Below, piece by piece: positions 23,967 through 34,785 of a stretch of 64,000 bases of DNA; within the stretch, counting starts at the first letter, position 1, and each line of letters opens with the position of its first letter. The notes under the pieces were generated by a model. That model was not told the origin of the DNA and did no database searches. It saw nothing but the letters and a program-made list of their open reading frames with translations. The DNA is from Diaporthe sp. PMI_573. Lineage: Eukaryota; Ascomycota; Sordariomycetes; Diaporthales; Diaporthaceae. The stretch lies in assembly GCA_021399435.1 (NCBI GenBank), contig JAJTUP010000003.1, forward strand, positions 496,001-560,000, written 5' to 3'. Position numbers and translations under genes: made by a program.

Positions 23967-25189
23967 ATAGAGGGTTCTGAGAAAAGTGCCGATGGGAGAT
24001 AGATGTAAAAGAAGGACACTTGTAAGTAAGCAGCTCGAAAAATAAAACTGGTGAGGAAGACCATAAGCAAGGGGCTGAAGTTGGACCGAGAGACGCTATC
24101 AAGAAGCTGAAAAAGTCGTCAGTTGATTCACTCAGTAAGCAGCGGGACGGAATTAGCAGCGTTTGAATAAGGAGACCAATCGCTGCACGAGCCACCCACT
24201 TTACAACGGCAGGTGATTATCCCGTTCTTAAACATTACCCGCCATACTGAATAACCAAATAAAAAATATTGTGTTGAGTCTGAGTTATTTTAATACATAC
24301 CTGGCCACACAGTCAACAGCACCAGTGGTAAAAAGACGAGAATCGGAAGTCAGCCAACTTCAAATGTATTGAAGCCTATTAGGCCGCAACACCCGTTTAT
24401 TGTCTTTGGTCTTCTGGACTCGACGGTCACCCTGATTAATTTACACATAATAAGTTATTATGTGGTCTATTTCTTCTTCTGCTCTGTTTCTTTGGCCCTA
24501 GGCAAAGGGGGAAGAGGATATAGTAGTTAAGCCCTTATCTAATATCAACCTACCTTGGATTGTGTTCCACCGGCTTATTACGTAGACCTCTCCAACAGGT
24601 GGCATAATATTCTTTCATGTGTCAATTGCCAGAGAGCGTCCGTTCACTTTGACAATGGTGCGAAACACCTGGGCAAGGTTACCCAGAAGCTAATACTGGG
24701 CGTAGAAGCCGACGGCGTACCGCTATCGTGGCGGGCAGCACTTCTGCGTGGAAAGCCGTAGAAAGTGCAGCGTGTCACATCATCTACAAGCGTTCTCATC
24801 TCCTCTCGGCTTAGACCTTGTTGTATGTGATATTTCTCACATAGGAACAGGAGCACCCGGAAACCCGGCCTTGACGAGACATGCAGGGAGATCAAAGTGC
24901 CCCAAGGGGATGTGAGTCGAGATCAGCATTGGTAGAAATCGCTCAAAATATATCATTATTCATGCTTGTACTCTCGGCGCCCGGTTGCCGAATGCAAATT
25001 CCGGAACTTCTCGTTCTATCAAGACTAAGATAACGTCCCAGCTCAATCGAGTGTGCCGAACAGCTATGTCTCAAGCCTGTTCGGCATCTTCCGGCTCTTC
25101 TTGCTCGCTCCCGGTATTTCAGGACAGCGTGCATGGCTGATGATGCTCCCGTGTAGAACGTGTAAAATGAACAAAGGGTGTTGATGCTT
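23967..25189. other. gene-free, AT-rich stretch
   Basis: The stretch lies between the hydrolase promoter side and the 3' end of the UstYa-like gene. A 153-codon minus frame (24943-25404) overlaps the last UstYa exon in another frame and is a shadow. Nothing else is supported. Confidence 0.4.
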
Positions 25190-26198
25190 TCATACATCAT
25201 GGGTCCATGACACCGTGTTGTCGATGGCCCACTTGTGGATGCTGTCAAAGTTCCGGCATGTGTGCAGGGTGCTGAAGTCGGGCCAGAAGTCACCGTCCTC
25301 GTATCCATACTCTGGGTACTCTCGGAAGGTGAATATGCCAATGTCGCCGGTGCACATGAGGTTGATCCGGATTGCCTCGAGGCAGTGGTCTGTAAAAATA
25401 TCATGTCAGCATGCCTTGATTTATTTCAACGCATGTGGTTGATTGACTTACCGACATGGCCCTTGAGACCGTTCTCCTCCTCCTGGATGTCACTGTAAAT
25501 GTTGACATAATATTCCTTGTAGACATACTGCCTCAGCAGGTTGAGGCAGTGTAGTTGATGGAACACCTCGACTGCAGCGCGGTAGCCCTCCTTGCCGGTC
25601 TTCGGGTCCGTCACCTTGAGCGAGTTCCTGGGCAGTCCTAACCTGTCCAGCTCGGCTTCTGATATCATCTGGTCGCCCACTGTTCAAATAGACTCAGCCC
25701 ATGTTCCCACACGTATTTCGAGGGGGTCAATCTACTTACTGTCGTTGGCAATGGAGTCCCAAGCCTCATCGACCTTGGGGCCATACCCGACAAATGGGCC
25801 CTCAACCATGGGTGTGAGGTTAAACCGAACTGTGTCATATTTCACGGTGGGAGCCACCGGTGCTGGTAGGTGTTAGTTTGTTCCGAGGGATAGTTCAAGG
25901 ACATTTATCGATGCATACAATAAGAGGAGAATTGTTGTGTGACCTGGAGGTCTGATGGCCTCGCCGTCCTGTTGCAGAAGGACAGCGTGAACAAGGTCAT
26001 CGATAATGTGAGCAGCACAGCGTGGGCTATCCAGGCCCAGTGCTTGGACACAAAGTCCGAGGCTCTCGTCCTGGCATTTCGCCCGTATTTGTCGTCCCCT
26101 AACCTCAGAGCTAGCCTGTCCTTCTCGTATATTGTGGACTCTGAGCTGCTCCTGCTCTGTTCCTCATCTAGAGGCACGGCTTGGTAGTCTTTCGCCAT
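25190..26198 (-). CDS. UstYa-family (DUF3328) oxidase-like protein
   Basis: Four exons, 26198-25919, 25862-25740, 25679-25452 and 25389-25190, give 276 aa. Introns of 56, 60 and 62 bp each have GTATGC or GTAAGT donors and keep frame. Layout: cytosolic N-terminus starting MAKDYQAVPLDEEQ; one membrane span at about 52-74 (WIAHAVLLTLSMTLFTLSFC); lumenal domain with VKYDTVRFN and DEAWDSI. It then has both family signatures, HQLHC (in VFHQLHCLNLLRQY) and HVDHC (in GHVDHCLEAIRINLMC), the second split by intron 3. The C-terminus contains DFSTLHTCRNFDSIHKWA. The two HxxHC motifs are the proposed metal sites of UstYa/UstYb, membrane-bound Golgi-side oxidases that cyclise RiPP peptides (ustiloxin, asperipin, phomopsin). 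An upstream in-frame ATG at 26330 is possible but MAKDYQ is the usual family start. The nearest gene on the promoter side is the repeat precursor at 28579. Confidence 0.93.
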
Positions 26199-28578
26199 TG
26201 GGGATAATAGAGGATATTCACACGCAGAATATGTGATGAAGCGAAACGATGAGGGCATGCCAGCTGCTCGGACGAGACAAATCAGAAGAAGAGAACGCGA
26301 AGAGGGAGTAGTAGGAGGAGGAGGAAACACCAGGCTTCCTAGAGGCTGGACGTCAGGAGGGACTTGGCTACTCGGTCAAGCGGTCTCGAGGCGTTGATCA
26401 TACGGCTAGACTTGCTTCAGATCGCTTCGTCTTGCCACGTCAAGGGGCCAAGCCTTTGAGAGTGTATGATCAACGTGAATGACAGGAAATCAGTAGTGCG
26501 TGTTTCCCAAGAAAGATGTGTTGGCTCTGTCAAAACAACACCAGCGCAGCGGTTCTGGAAACAAAGGAAATAGGAGCGACGCAGAGCATTACAACCCGTC
26601 TTCCCCTCGGCTGCAGGCACATCGCCCACTTTGAGGTTGAGACGTCTGATGTTGGCGGCGACACGGGATGAGACATTGTTCGGGGCCAGGGTGTGTTTGA
26701 AAGGGGGAAGTGGACGGACGAGCAGGTGGTCGCTCAGTCCCATCGTGGCCTAGGCTCCCTCGCTTGGTCTCGTGGCTGGCCGAGACGAGACGAGGTGCTG
26801 GGGGAATTGGGAGCCCCACAAAAGCCATCACGACGGGAATAAAGTTGGTGTGTGGACGTGTGACACAAAGCGAAAGAGAGATGGAGTAGGAAATAATAGT
26901 TCCGGCACTTGGACGGCTCTGAAGCCAACTCTAAGTCGAGTTAGGTGAGGTTGAGGTGAGGTGAGGTGACGTGGGAAAATGCCCGAATGGAGCGGCTCCA
27001 CGGGCGAGTTGGTTGCTGTCGCGGGAAGTTTGAGCATGGGTGGGGTGCCGAAGGAGACTGCCCGTTAGAAGCACTGGGCGTTTCACCTGGGCAGGCTTGG
27101 CCCAGGGCTCCTTCCCAGCATGTTCAGCATGTCAGTCAGGACCCTCACCCTTTCTTACCTGGATCTTCCCGAGGGTCGGTTCATCACGACCGTGCAGAAG
27201 CCGGCCATGCCAGCCATGATTGCCATAATGCCGGGGTGTGTATTATGTTGTTCTATTATTCCACCCAAATGCTGGTCCTCCCCCACAACGACCACGGTGG
27301 TGATTGGTGTCGCGAGCTGAGAAGGCGCCAAAAGTTGCAGTTTCAGCCGCACCCCAGTCTCCAACACTCCTGGACGGCAGGTTGTGCCCAGGGCGGCTAA
27401 GACTTGATGGACATGATCCACTGGATGCCAGCGTGAATCATCGTGATCATGTTGAACACGATCTGGGCCTGGGGTTGTGGATGGGCAGCCAGCCCACCGC
27501 TGATCTGGGGTTCTCGCGCGTGGCGAAATCGCGCATCTCATTTGCGAGCCTGTAAGAGATCTGAACCTGACACAGCATGGGCCCGTACCAGCAAGCCAGC
27601 CAACCAGCCTGCCAGCCAGGCCAACGAACCCTGGCGCTGCTCATGACGAGCTTGAGCTTGAACGGAGCCGCAAAGCTTGGCCTTCCTGCAAAACCTACAC
27701 AACCTTGTGGCAGGCCACGGACTGTCCGTCCACTCACTCTCCGACCAGGTGGCCGGCCTCCTCCACACACGGCACCACACACGGTTATGCTTAAGGGGTT
27801 CCTGCAGCATGGACCTGGGCTTGTGGCGCCTCCATTCCTGCCCGATCGAGTAATCAGAGTTACTCCGTCCAGCACATCGCGACCCTCCCGCCGTCGCACT
27901 CGGTCCTTCTGACAGGCTTGTGGGTCGTGGGAGAATGTTCGACCTGGGTCAGGCCGGCAGACTTCGTCCCATCCCCTTGGCCCCAGCATATGGTCTACGA
28001 TCCAGAGGCAGGGACCAGGCCCGGTCGACACACCAGCTCTGCTCGCTCTCGTCGTCCCCCTCCTAACCGCTTGCGGTGGCTGTCGAGAAGCGCCCTCGAT
28101 GAGACCCTCGCCCGCGCTGCCCCACTGCCGTCATAACCGTGGTGCCTGGGAGTCAGCGTCCATCATGAGACATGACTCTCAGACAGCTGGCTTGTGTAGA
28201 TCAGGTTTGACATTGTCGCTTTCGTCCCAACTCCTGATGATTTCGTCCAGGGACGAGGTCCAGGGCTGCTGGGCTGCGTTCGTCTTCGTCTTGTTCATCG
28301 GCTAAACGGCCAGCCTCACTCTACTAGGGCCTCATTCCCGTTGGACTTGGGAGTTCCCCAGCCGCCAGGCCAGGTGGCCATCTCCGTATATAACTCTTCA
28401 TAAACCTGCTCACTCCCCAAACTTGCTCACGCCACTCTTCCTGTTCAGTAGTTGAGCTCATTTCTTTCTTGGCATCGTCTCATTCCCTCTCCTTCCACCA
28501 ACTCTAAGTCACTCTTTGACCCGCTGCCGGCCAGCTTTGATAGTACGATACCTCAGGCAGGAAACATACGACGCCATA
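26199..28578. other. intergenic region between UstYa-like gene and repeat precursor
   Basis: The two genes are divergent, so their promoters lie at the two ends. Minus-strand frames at 27160-27500 contain protein-like hydrophobic pieces (IVFNMITMIHAGIQWIMSIKS ending in a stop; GIMAIMAGMAGFCTVVMNR followed by a good GTAAGA donor). I could not assemble a gene from them. A 194-codon minus frame (27447-28031) is Arg/Gly/Cys-rich in the manner of GC-rich noncoding sequence. A GGTGA-type tandem motif occurs at about 26944-26969. Confidence 0.4.
28387..28393 (+). promoter_or_regulatory. TATA box candidate of the repeat precursor gene
   Basis: TATATAA lies about 190 bp upstream of the precursor ATG, followed by a CT-rich leader (ctcattccctctccttccacc). 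Fungal genes of high or induced expression often show this layout. Confidence 0.45.
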
Positions 28579-29551
28579 ATGCACGCCCCTTCAGTCATCA
28601 GCCTCCTGGTCTCAGGCCTCGCCGCCTCAACGGTTGCCGGCTTCGAGCTGAACGCCCCGGGTGTCTCCCTGTCCCGCCGCAGCATCGCCCTCGTAGCTGC
28701 TGCCGTCGGACCCGCTCTTGCTCTCCCCGCTGACATCTCCATTGAGGCTCGTCACCGTAAGTACTTGTATCCATGTCCGTTGTGGGGGCCATCCTCCGGC
28801 TTACAAAATCCTAGACCAGGGCAAGAAGGGCAAGAAGGCCAAGGCTGCCAACAACAACAAGCGACAGGAGGAGGACGACGAGGAAGATGAGGATGAGCTA
28901 GAGGAGCGAAGCCTCGAGGCCCGTCACCACCAGGGCAAGAAGGGCAAGAAGGCTAAGGCCGCCAACAACGCTCGTGACGTCGAGGAGCTCGAGTCCCGCG
29001 AGCCCCACCACCAGGGCAAGAAGGGCAAGAAGGCCAAGGCCGCCAACAACGCCCGCGACGTCGAGGAGATCGAGACACGTGAGCCTCACCACCAAGGCAA
29101 GAAGGGCAAGAAGGCTAAGGCTGCCAACAATGCCCGCGACGTCGAGGAGATTGAGACACGTGAGCCCCACCACCAGGGCAAGAAGGGCAAGAAGGCCAAG
29201 GCCGCCAACAACGCTCGTGACGCCGAGGAGATTGAGACGCGTGAGCCCCACCACCAGGGAAAGAAGGGCAAGAAGGCCAAGGCCGCCAACAATGCCCGTG
29301 ATGTCGAAGAGCAGCTCGAGACACGTGAGCCTCACCACCAAGGCAAGAAGGGAAAGAAGGCAAAGGCTGCCAACAATGCCCGTGACGTCGAGGAGCAGCT
29401 CGAGACCCGCGAGCCCCACCACCAGGGCAAGAAGGGCAAGAAGGCAAAGGCTGCCAACAACGCTCGCGACGTCGAGGAGCAGCTCGAGACCCGTGAGCCT
29501 CACCACCAGGGAAAGAAGGGCAAGAAGGCCAAGGCCGCGGCCAACAACTAA
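28579..29551 (+). CDS. secreted tandem-repeat protein, candidate peptide (RiPP/KEP-like) precursor
   Basis: Exons 28579-28756 and 28815-29551 (58-bp intron, GTAAGT...CCTAG) give 304 aa. The N-terminal signal peptide is MHAPSVISLLVSGLAASTVAG; a pro-region with a dibasic RR and a second hydrophobic stretch follows to about residue 58. The rest is nine copies of HHQGKKGKKAKAANN. The first is followed by a KRQ site and a long Glu/Asp tract. Copies 2-8 are joined by acidic spacers (ARDVEELESREP, ARDVEEIETREP, or with EEQLET), making units of 27 or 28 residues. The last copy ends AAANN and the protein stops. The module is strictly conserved in protein while codons vary (GCC/GCT/GCA, AAC/AAT). There is no Cys, Tyr, Trp or Phe in the repeats. 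Cationic modules separated by anionic spacers and basic sites look like a multi-peptide precursor. A structural secreted polyampholyte is the alternative. Function unknown. Confidence 0.85.
28925..29548 (+). repeat. tandem 81/84-bp coding repeats (copies 2-9)
   Basis: Copies begin at 28925, 29006, 29087, 29168 (81 bp each), 29249, 29333, 29417 (84 bp each) and 29501 (48 bp, truncated). The 84-bp form has one extra codon (EEQLET instead of EEIET). Copy 1 starts at 28753 and is split by the intron. The ordered change from 81- to 84-bp units along the array suggests stepwise duplication. The unit length is always a multiple of three. Confidence 0.95.
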
Positions 29552-32500
29552 AGGATTCCCGGGCTCTGGAATTCTTCTCCTCTCTCCCAGCCCATGAGGG
29601 TTGAGAGATGGGCCACGATGACAAGATGGCAGCCTCTCATTTCTTGAAACGGGTCGTTCAAAATGCCACTTCCTACTTTTATACTACGTTCGAAATAGTT
29701 CTGCTCGACGATGCGGTGTGCTATTAATGTGTCTTGGGGGCACATGGTCGTCCTGAGCTGCGCTACGAAGTGCGGATGCTAGACCCGAGAAACTCCAAAT
29801 GTAACGAATATTATTGACCGAAACTTTGGTGCGCTTCTTCTTTTACCGTGATATTAAAATGTGTGTGTATATGCAGAGCAGCACAGAATCTCACGATGGG
29901 CGAGTGTCTGGGGATGGGCGAGAGCGTGAGTTGAGATGTTGTCGTGTAAGCCACTAGGGACCCACCCTGCAACCAGGGATCCAGCCCCAAACAATTATTG
30001 CGCTGCGGTAAACGTTGCTGCTCATCATACGCAAGATGGTCCTCGGCGCTGTGAGCTTAACGGGTGGCTTAACCCAAGCACTGGCTTACACAAGCCTCTG
30101 TGGACCGCCCATCAATGCTCGGCAGTACCAGACTCTGGGCAACCAACCCCCCTTACCCACCAGCCATCACCCCTGGGACATTCGGGGTCTGCCGAAACAC
30201 GTTCAATGCGACTGGGGGGGATGGGTCGTGCAGCCCACCCCCGGATTCACAAGAAGTCTCGGCTAAACTCCGAGACATGTTGCACTTTGCTACCTTGCTT
30301 GGTGATGTACGTAATGCTTGGTGAGGTAAACGCGCAGCCCTGCCCCGGCCTGGGGGTTATCACAGATGCTGCAGGCATAGGACGCCAGAGTTGCAGCCAC
30401 AGTGACGATCAGGATTGTCTGCGCCAGGGGGAAGGGGGAGAGGGTTACGGAGGGAGAAACAATTCCACCTCTGGTGCGTAGAGTATCTCTTTGCGTGAGT
30501 TTAGGAGACGCATGCACGCATGCACGAACCTGCACCTCACATAAGCAAAGTTCTAGCACAACACAAGCATCCTCTCGACCAGCCCGGTCCGATGATCCAG
30601 GCCACCCACCAGGCACCAAAACCGCGGGACTAAGCCTTTGCCCCGTGGGCCGGACGAGCTCCCAAGGCCGGCCAGTTGGCCTGACACGGGCCACGCTCAG
30701 CCCTGCCAAGCCCCAAACGCGAACGAGACTTCCTCGGGACAGGTGCAAACATCCAGCTACCTACCACTGCCACTAAGGCCTACGATCTCGTTGCCCGGCA
30801 AGGCTGCCCCCTGCGAAACGAGGTCTTGTCCTCCCATGTTCTCTTACGGGCGCCCGGTACGGATGCCCGGCACCTCAATAACGCCGCCCACCCGTTTCTT
30901 AATGCCCGCCATGGCAGCGAGCTATTAGACAAGGGCTGAGGTTGTTTGACCGTACGTATTCCTTGAATCGTGGGTAGCGTTTCGTCGGGTCTTGCAGAGG
31001 CATTCGTACGTCCACAAGGCAAGGCAGTGTTGGTGACCTGCTTCCGGGAATATCAGATGGGATGCAGAGAGACCCGATTGGCGAGGATGGTCGTCCCCGG
31101 GGCGGAGGCTCTCTTAGGCTGCGTCATGCTTCCCACACGAAACATATCAGCACGCGGCTCAACATCCGTGCACATCGTCTCCAACAGCCAGCCTATCTTA
31201 TCCTGAACTACCACGGGGTAATTACTGGGCAATACCATTGAAGATCCTCATCTGCAGGAATGCCACGGTGATCATCCGTCCCGCGGGGCAAGTATGCCGT
31301 ATCGTGGAGGCCTTCCGAGAAATGGCTCGCTTCTTGTGCCCGAAGCGCAAGTCCTTGACTGGAGTCATCGCTCCAGTTGCGGCAGCCGGGTCGAACTCGC
31401 CTCGGAGCCGGAGAGATGCGGTTTTAAGGTTCCGGGAGTCCTCCACCTCACTTGAACCCGTCCTCATTGGTAATCGTCTGAAATCTCAACCGAGTCACTC
31501 CATGGCTGACTGAACAGACCCCAAATCGCGGAACCGTGTCCGCTCTTACCTCAGAGTCGCGTCGACGTCGCCCGTGGCCTTCGGAGAGTCATTGTGTCAG
31601 TAGCTTGACGTTTGGCTGGGTTGGAGTTGGTGGAATTGCCTTGGGCCCGGAACCGCGAGTGATGCGAAGAATGAGTTGCTCCTTGTCGAAGGTGTGGGCT
31701 TTGTCGGCGCGATCCGACACGTCGAGCAGATCAAGACCGCCTCAGCCGCCCTCCAAAGTGTATCAGTTGTCCGGAGTGGAAGGTCGATGACCCGACCGCA
31801 TGAGTCACGGGGGCTCGGATGCTGTAGCCCTCAACGCACCCGCCGGCCGTACCAGTCGTCGCAGTAGGTAGCCGGTACACACTTTGACATGGTCGTCCCT
31901 CTGGGGTTTTGAGGGCGGTGATGATGTACACCGACACATCTCGCATCAATCATCACTCGGCTCGTGCATTCCGAACAAGCATGTATGCAAAGCAAAGCAC
32001 GGTAGGCGGAGAGTGCGCATTTCAACGGATACCTGCCTCGCAAGAGCTGCTGTCCAAGTATGTCGACATCCGTGAAGGTCCGCAGAGTCCGTCACTCGCT
32101 TGCCCGAGGATGCGAAGCACGGATTCGCGCCACATGGGCAAGGTTCTTGCCTACCCGGCCTCATGAAATGACTGACGAGTATGGTAATTTTGGTGAACAA
32201 TTGCGGATACCAGACAATATTGCGACACGGCGTCCGTAGCAACGAGGCACCCGGCAGGCCGCCCGGGCATGCGGTACCATTGGGATCCGTTGGACAACAC
32301 ATCCGTGTCGAGTAGCTTCGCGCGTGCTTGCGAGGGGCTCATGCATGTACGTGTGTTATGTGGCGAATGAGACGAAGTGATCTGGAGGGTATTGGCCTCC
32401 TGGAGTTCTCGGAGACCCGAGCTGTCCGCATCGACTTCCAGAAGGTTTGCACGATATGTGCGGTGGAACTCCAAAGTTTGGCATGCTGTGCACCAAGAGA

Positions 32501-33672
32501 AAGGGAGGATTGATTAGCAGGCCCGGCAGCTTGGGCAGGGTCACATCGAGGAGGAGCATTGGCGAATAGGATCTGCAGGGTTTATCTGATTGGGAAGGAA
32601 GCAGCGATCGCCAGGAGCAGGCAGGCCTAGGCTGTGGAAGCTTTGGAAGCTGTCGAATGCAATGCGAGCTAGGTACTCTCTCTATAGCTGGCAGCCCATA
32701 GAGAGACTTGCTGGAAGGAGCAGAGGAGGCATTCACACCTCAAATAATGAGGCCACTTTCCCGCGCCGCTCTCGCCAGCTTCCGAACCGGCGCGACAGCA
32801 CGCCGGGAGAGGCCAGCAGCAAATCAGAACATGGCGCCGGGGTGGCTGTGCCCCACCCGTCGTGCATTTCCAGATGTCCCTGGCGTGTTTGCGCGGCTTG
32901 ACAGCAGACTGATCATGTCAGACGCCTGTCTTTGCCCGATCCGGGGGCGGGTCGGCGTGGTTTTGGGCGGTCGGCGGTGGGAGCCACCCATTTAACATCG
33001 TACTATGTTTACCAGGGTTGTGTGAGCCATGGGTGGGGCTCTCTGTCCGCTAGTGCTAAACCACCGCGAGGTTGGATCGGAATTGGGTTGAGTTGATGCA
33101 GGTCGAGAGGAGGAAGGACCCTGAATAAATATCAGAACGGGCGGCCCTCGCGGCCTGCATTTCTCCCGGGTCACAAGATCTTGCATTTTCCTACCGATCT
33201 GGGAGATCCTGCCTGCAGTTCTTTTGCTTCGGCCCTTCGCCTGGGAGGTATAATAATTTGGGCGGGCGTGTGCGCGTGCGTGTTTCCTGCCGCGGTCCTG
33301 CATCATCGACTAATCCAGCAAGCTTGGACCCTTGTTTTCGTCCTGGGTGGGCGGCAGTTCGTCTTCAGCAACAACATCCGATTGGGAATCTCCACGGCAC
33401 GGGGTTAATCGCCAGGAAATTCTTCCGTGCAAAATTGCAGTCGCAATTGCCATCCTGACCTCGGAACATTCACATCTGTGGTTCGCCCGTCAGTCAGCCA
33501 AGGTCTTGTCCGCTGCCTGTTTACTTGAGGGTGTACAACCAGTTTCGAAGACAGAAAGGAGGCACGTCTGGGAATATCAACCCTTCTTTCCCACAACCAG
33601 CTCGCCCTTCACAGTCGGCAAGGAGCTGCCCCGTCCGCTCGACACGAATTAATTCCACCACCACTCATCACC
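29552..33672. other. 4-kb stretch without a resolvable gene
   Basis: The stretch lies between the repeat precursor and ERG3. Several minus-strand frames between 30.8 and 32.5 kb look partly protein-like. Examples are MAGIKKRVGGVIEVPGIR followed by GTAAGA near 30.85 kb, TRGSGPKAIPPTPTQPNVK near 31.6 kb with a GTAAGA donor just after it, and CQTLEFHRTYRANLLEVDAD just after a CAG acceptor near 32.48 kb. I could not join them into one frame or name a family. The last 600 bp is the ERG3 promoter and leader. Confidence 0.35.
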
Positions 33673-34785
33673 ATGGACATTGTTCTCGAAGTCGCAGACA
33701 CCATCTTCGGTGACTACTTATACGCGACATTCTACCCAGCGAGGCCAGCACCATATGACTTCCCACATCCTCCATCCAACGAGACCGTCAACGCCAAGGC
33801 ATTCTCGACATGGACATACACGCCGTCAACCCACTACTTCTCCCTTGAGCCGTCACAATATGCCTACATGAGCCAATGGCCACGCGATAACATCTACCGC
33901 CAGGCCTTGTCCCTGTTCCTCGTTGTCTGGTGTGTTACTGCCCTTGAAGATCTCCCCATGTCACGGAAGAGCCTCTCAACTGACTCACACTCCTCCCACA
34001 GGCTATTCGGCCTGGTCGTCTACTTCATCTTTGCGAGCCTGTCGTACGTCTTCGTCTTCGACAAGAAGACCAAGGAGCACCCAAAGTACCTCAGGAACCA
34101 GATCGCCCTCGAGATCAAGCAGACCATGACCTCGATGCCCTTCATGTCCCTGTGTACCACGCCCCTGATGCTGGCCGAGGTGCGCGGCCACTGCAAGCTG
34201 TACGACACGGCCGCCGAGGCCCCCTTCGCCGCCTACAGCTGGGTGCAGTTCCCCTTCTTCGTCATGTTCACAGACTTCTGCATCTACTGGATCCACCGCT
34301 GGCTGCACCACCCGCTCATCTACAAGAACCTGCACAAGCCGCACCACAAGTGGATCATGCCCACCCCCTTCGCCTCCCACGCCTTCCACCCCCTCGACGG
34401 CTTCGCCCAGTCCTTCCCCTACCACGTCTTCCCCTTCTTCTTCCCCCTGCAGAAGCTGTCCTACGTCTTCCTGTTTGTCTTTGTCAACTTCTGGACCATC
34501 ATCATCCACGACGGCGAGTTCGTCTCCGACAACCCCGTCGTCAACGGCGCCGCCTGCCACAGCATCCACCACCTCGCCTTCAACTACAACTACGGCCAGT
34601 ACACCACCCTCTGGGACCGCATGGGCGGCTCATACCGCAAGCCGGACCAGAGCATGTTCAACAAGCAGGAGAACATGTCCCAGGAGCAGTGGGAGAAGCA
34701 GAGCAGGGAGATGGAGAAGATGGTCAAGATTGTCGAAGGCGTCGACGACAGGTCTTACCTGCCAGAGTCCAAGAAGATGAGGTAG
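33673..34785 (+). CDS. ERG3: sterol C-5 desaturase (ERG3)
   Basis: Exons 33673-33929 and 34002-34785 encode 346 aa, the usual fungal length. The enzyme introduces the C5=C6 double bond in ergosterol synthesis, in the ER membrane, using cytochrome b5 electrons and a di-iron centre. Histidine boxes are present: HRWLHH (in YWIHRWLHHPLIYK), HKPHHK, and HSIHH (in ACHSIHHLAFNYNYGQ). Several hydrophobic spans surround them. The single intron (GTGTGT...CCCACAG, 72 bp) is in frame and has no stop, so an unspliced mRNA would insert 24 residues (VTALEDLP...) inside a membrane span (FLVVW|LFGLVVYF). The spliced product matches the family and the retained form does not. ERG3 loss changes azole and polyene response in fungi. 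Confidence 0.96.
   Translation: MDIVLEVADTIFGDYLYATFYPARPAPYDFPHPPSNETVNAKAFSTWTYTPSTHYFSLEPSQYAYMSQWPRDNIYRQALSLFLVVWCVTALEDLPMSRKSLSTDSHSSHRLFGLVVYFIFASLSYVFVFDKKTKEHPKYLRNQIALEIKQTMTSMPFMSLCTTPLMLAEVRGHCKLYDTAAEAPFAAYSWVQFPFFVMFTDFCIYWIHRWLHHPLIYKNLHKPHHKWIMPTPFASHAFHPLDGFAQSFPYHVFPFFFPLQKLSYVFLFVFVNFWTIIIHDGEFVSDNPVVNGAACHSIHHLAFNYNYGQYTTLWDRMGGSYRKPDQSMFNKQENMSQEQWEKQSREMEKMVKIVEGVDDRSYLPESKKMR

Noticed and set aside
27447..28031. 194-codon minus-strand frame
   Set aside because: Arg/Gly/Pro/Cys-rich without motif, membrane segment or splice support; no family resemblance.
28925..29548. Regular 81-84-bp periodicity that might suggest a CRISPR-like array
   Set aside because: The whole unit is coding, there are no unique spacers, and the host is a fungus.
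28898..29597. Long open frames in the other frames of the repeat array (202 codons minus, 207 codons plus)
   Set aside because: They are by-products of a unit length divisible by three and lack stops for that reason. Composition is Leu- or Arg-monotonous and only the chosen frame has a signal peptide and a spliceable start.
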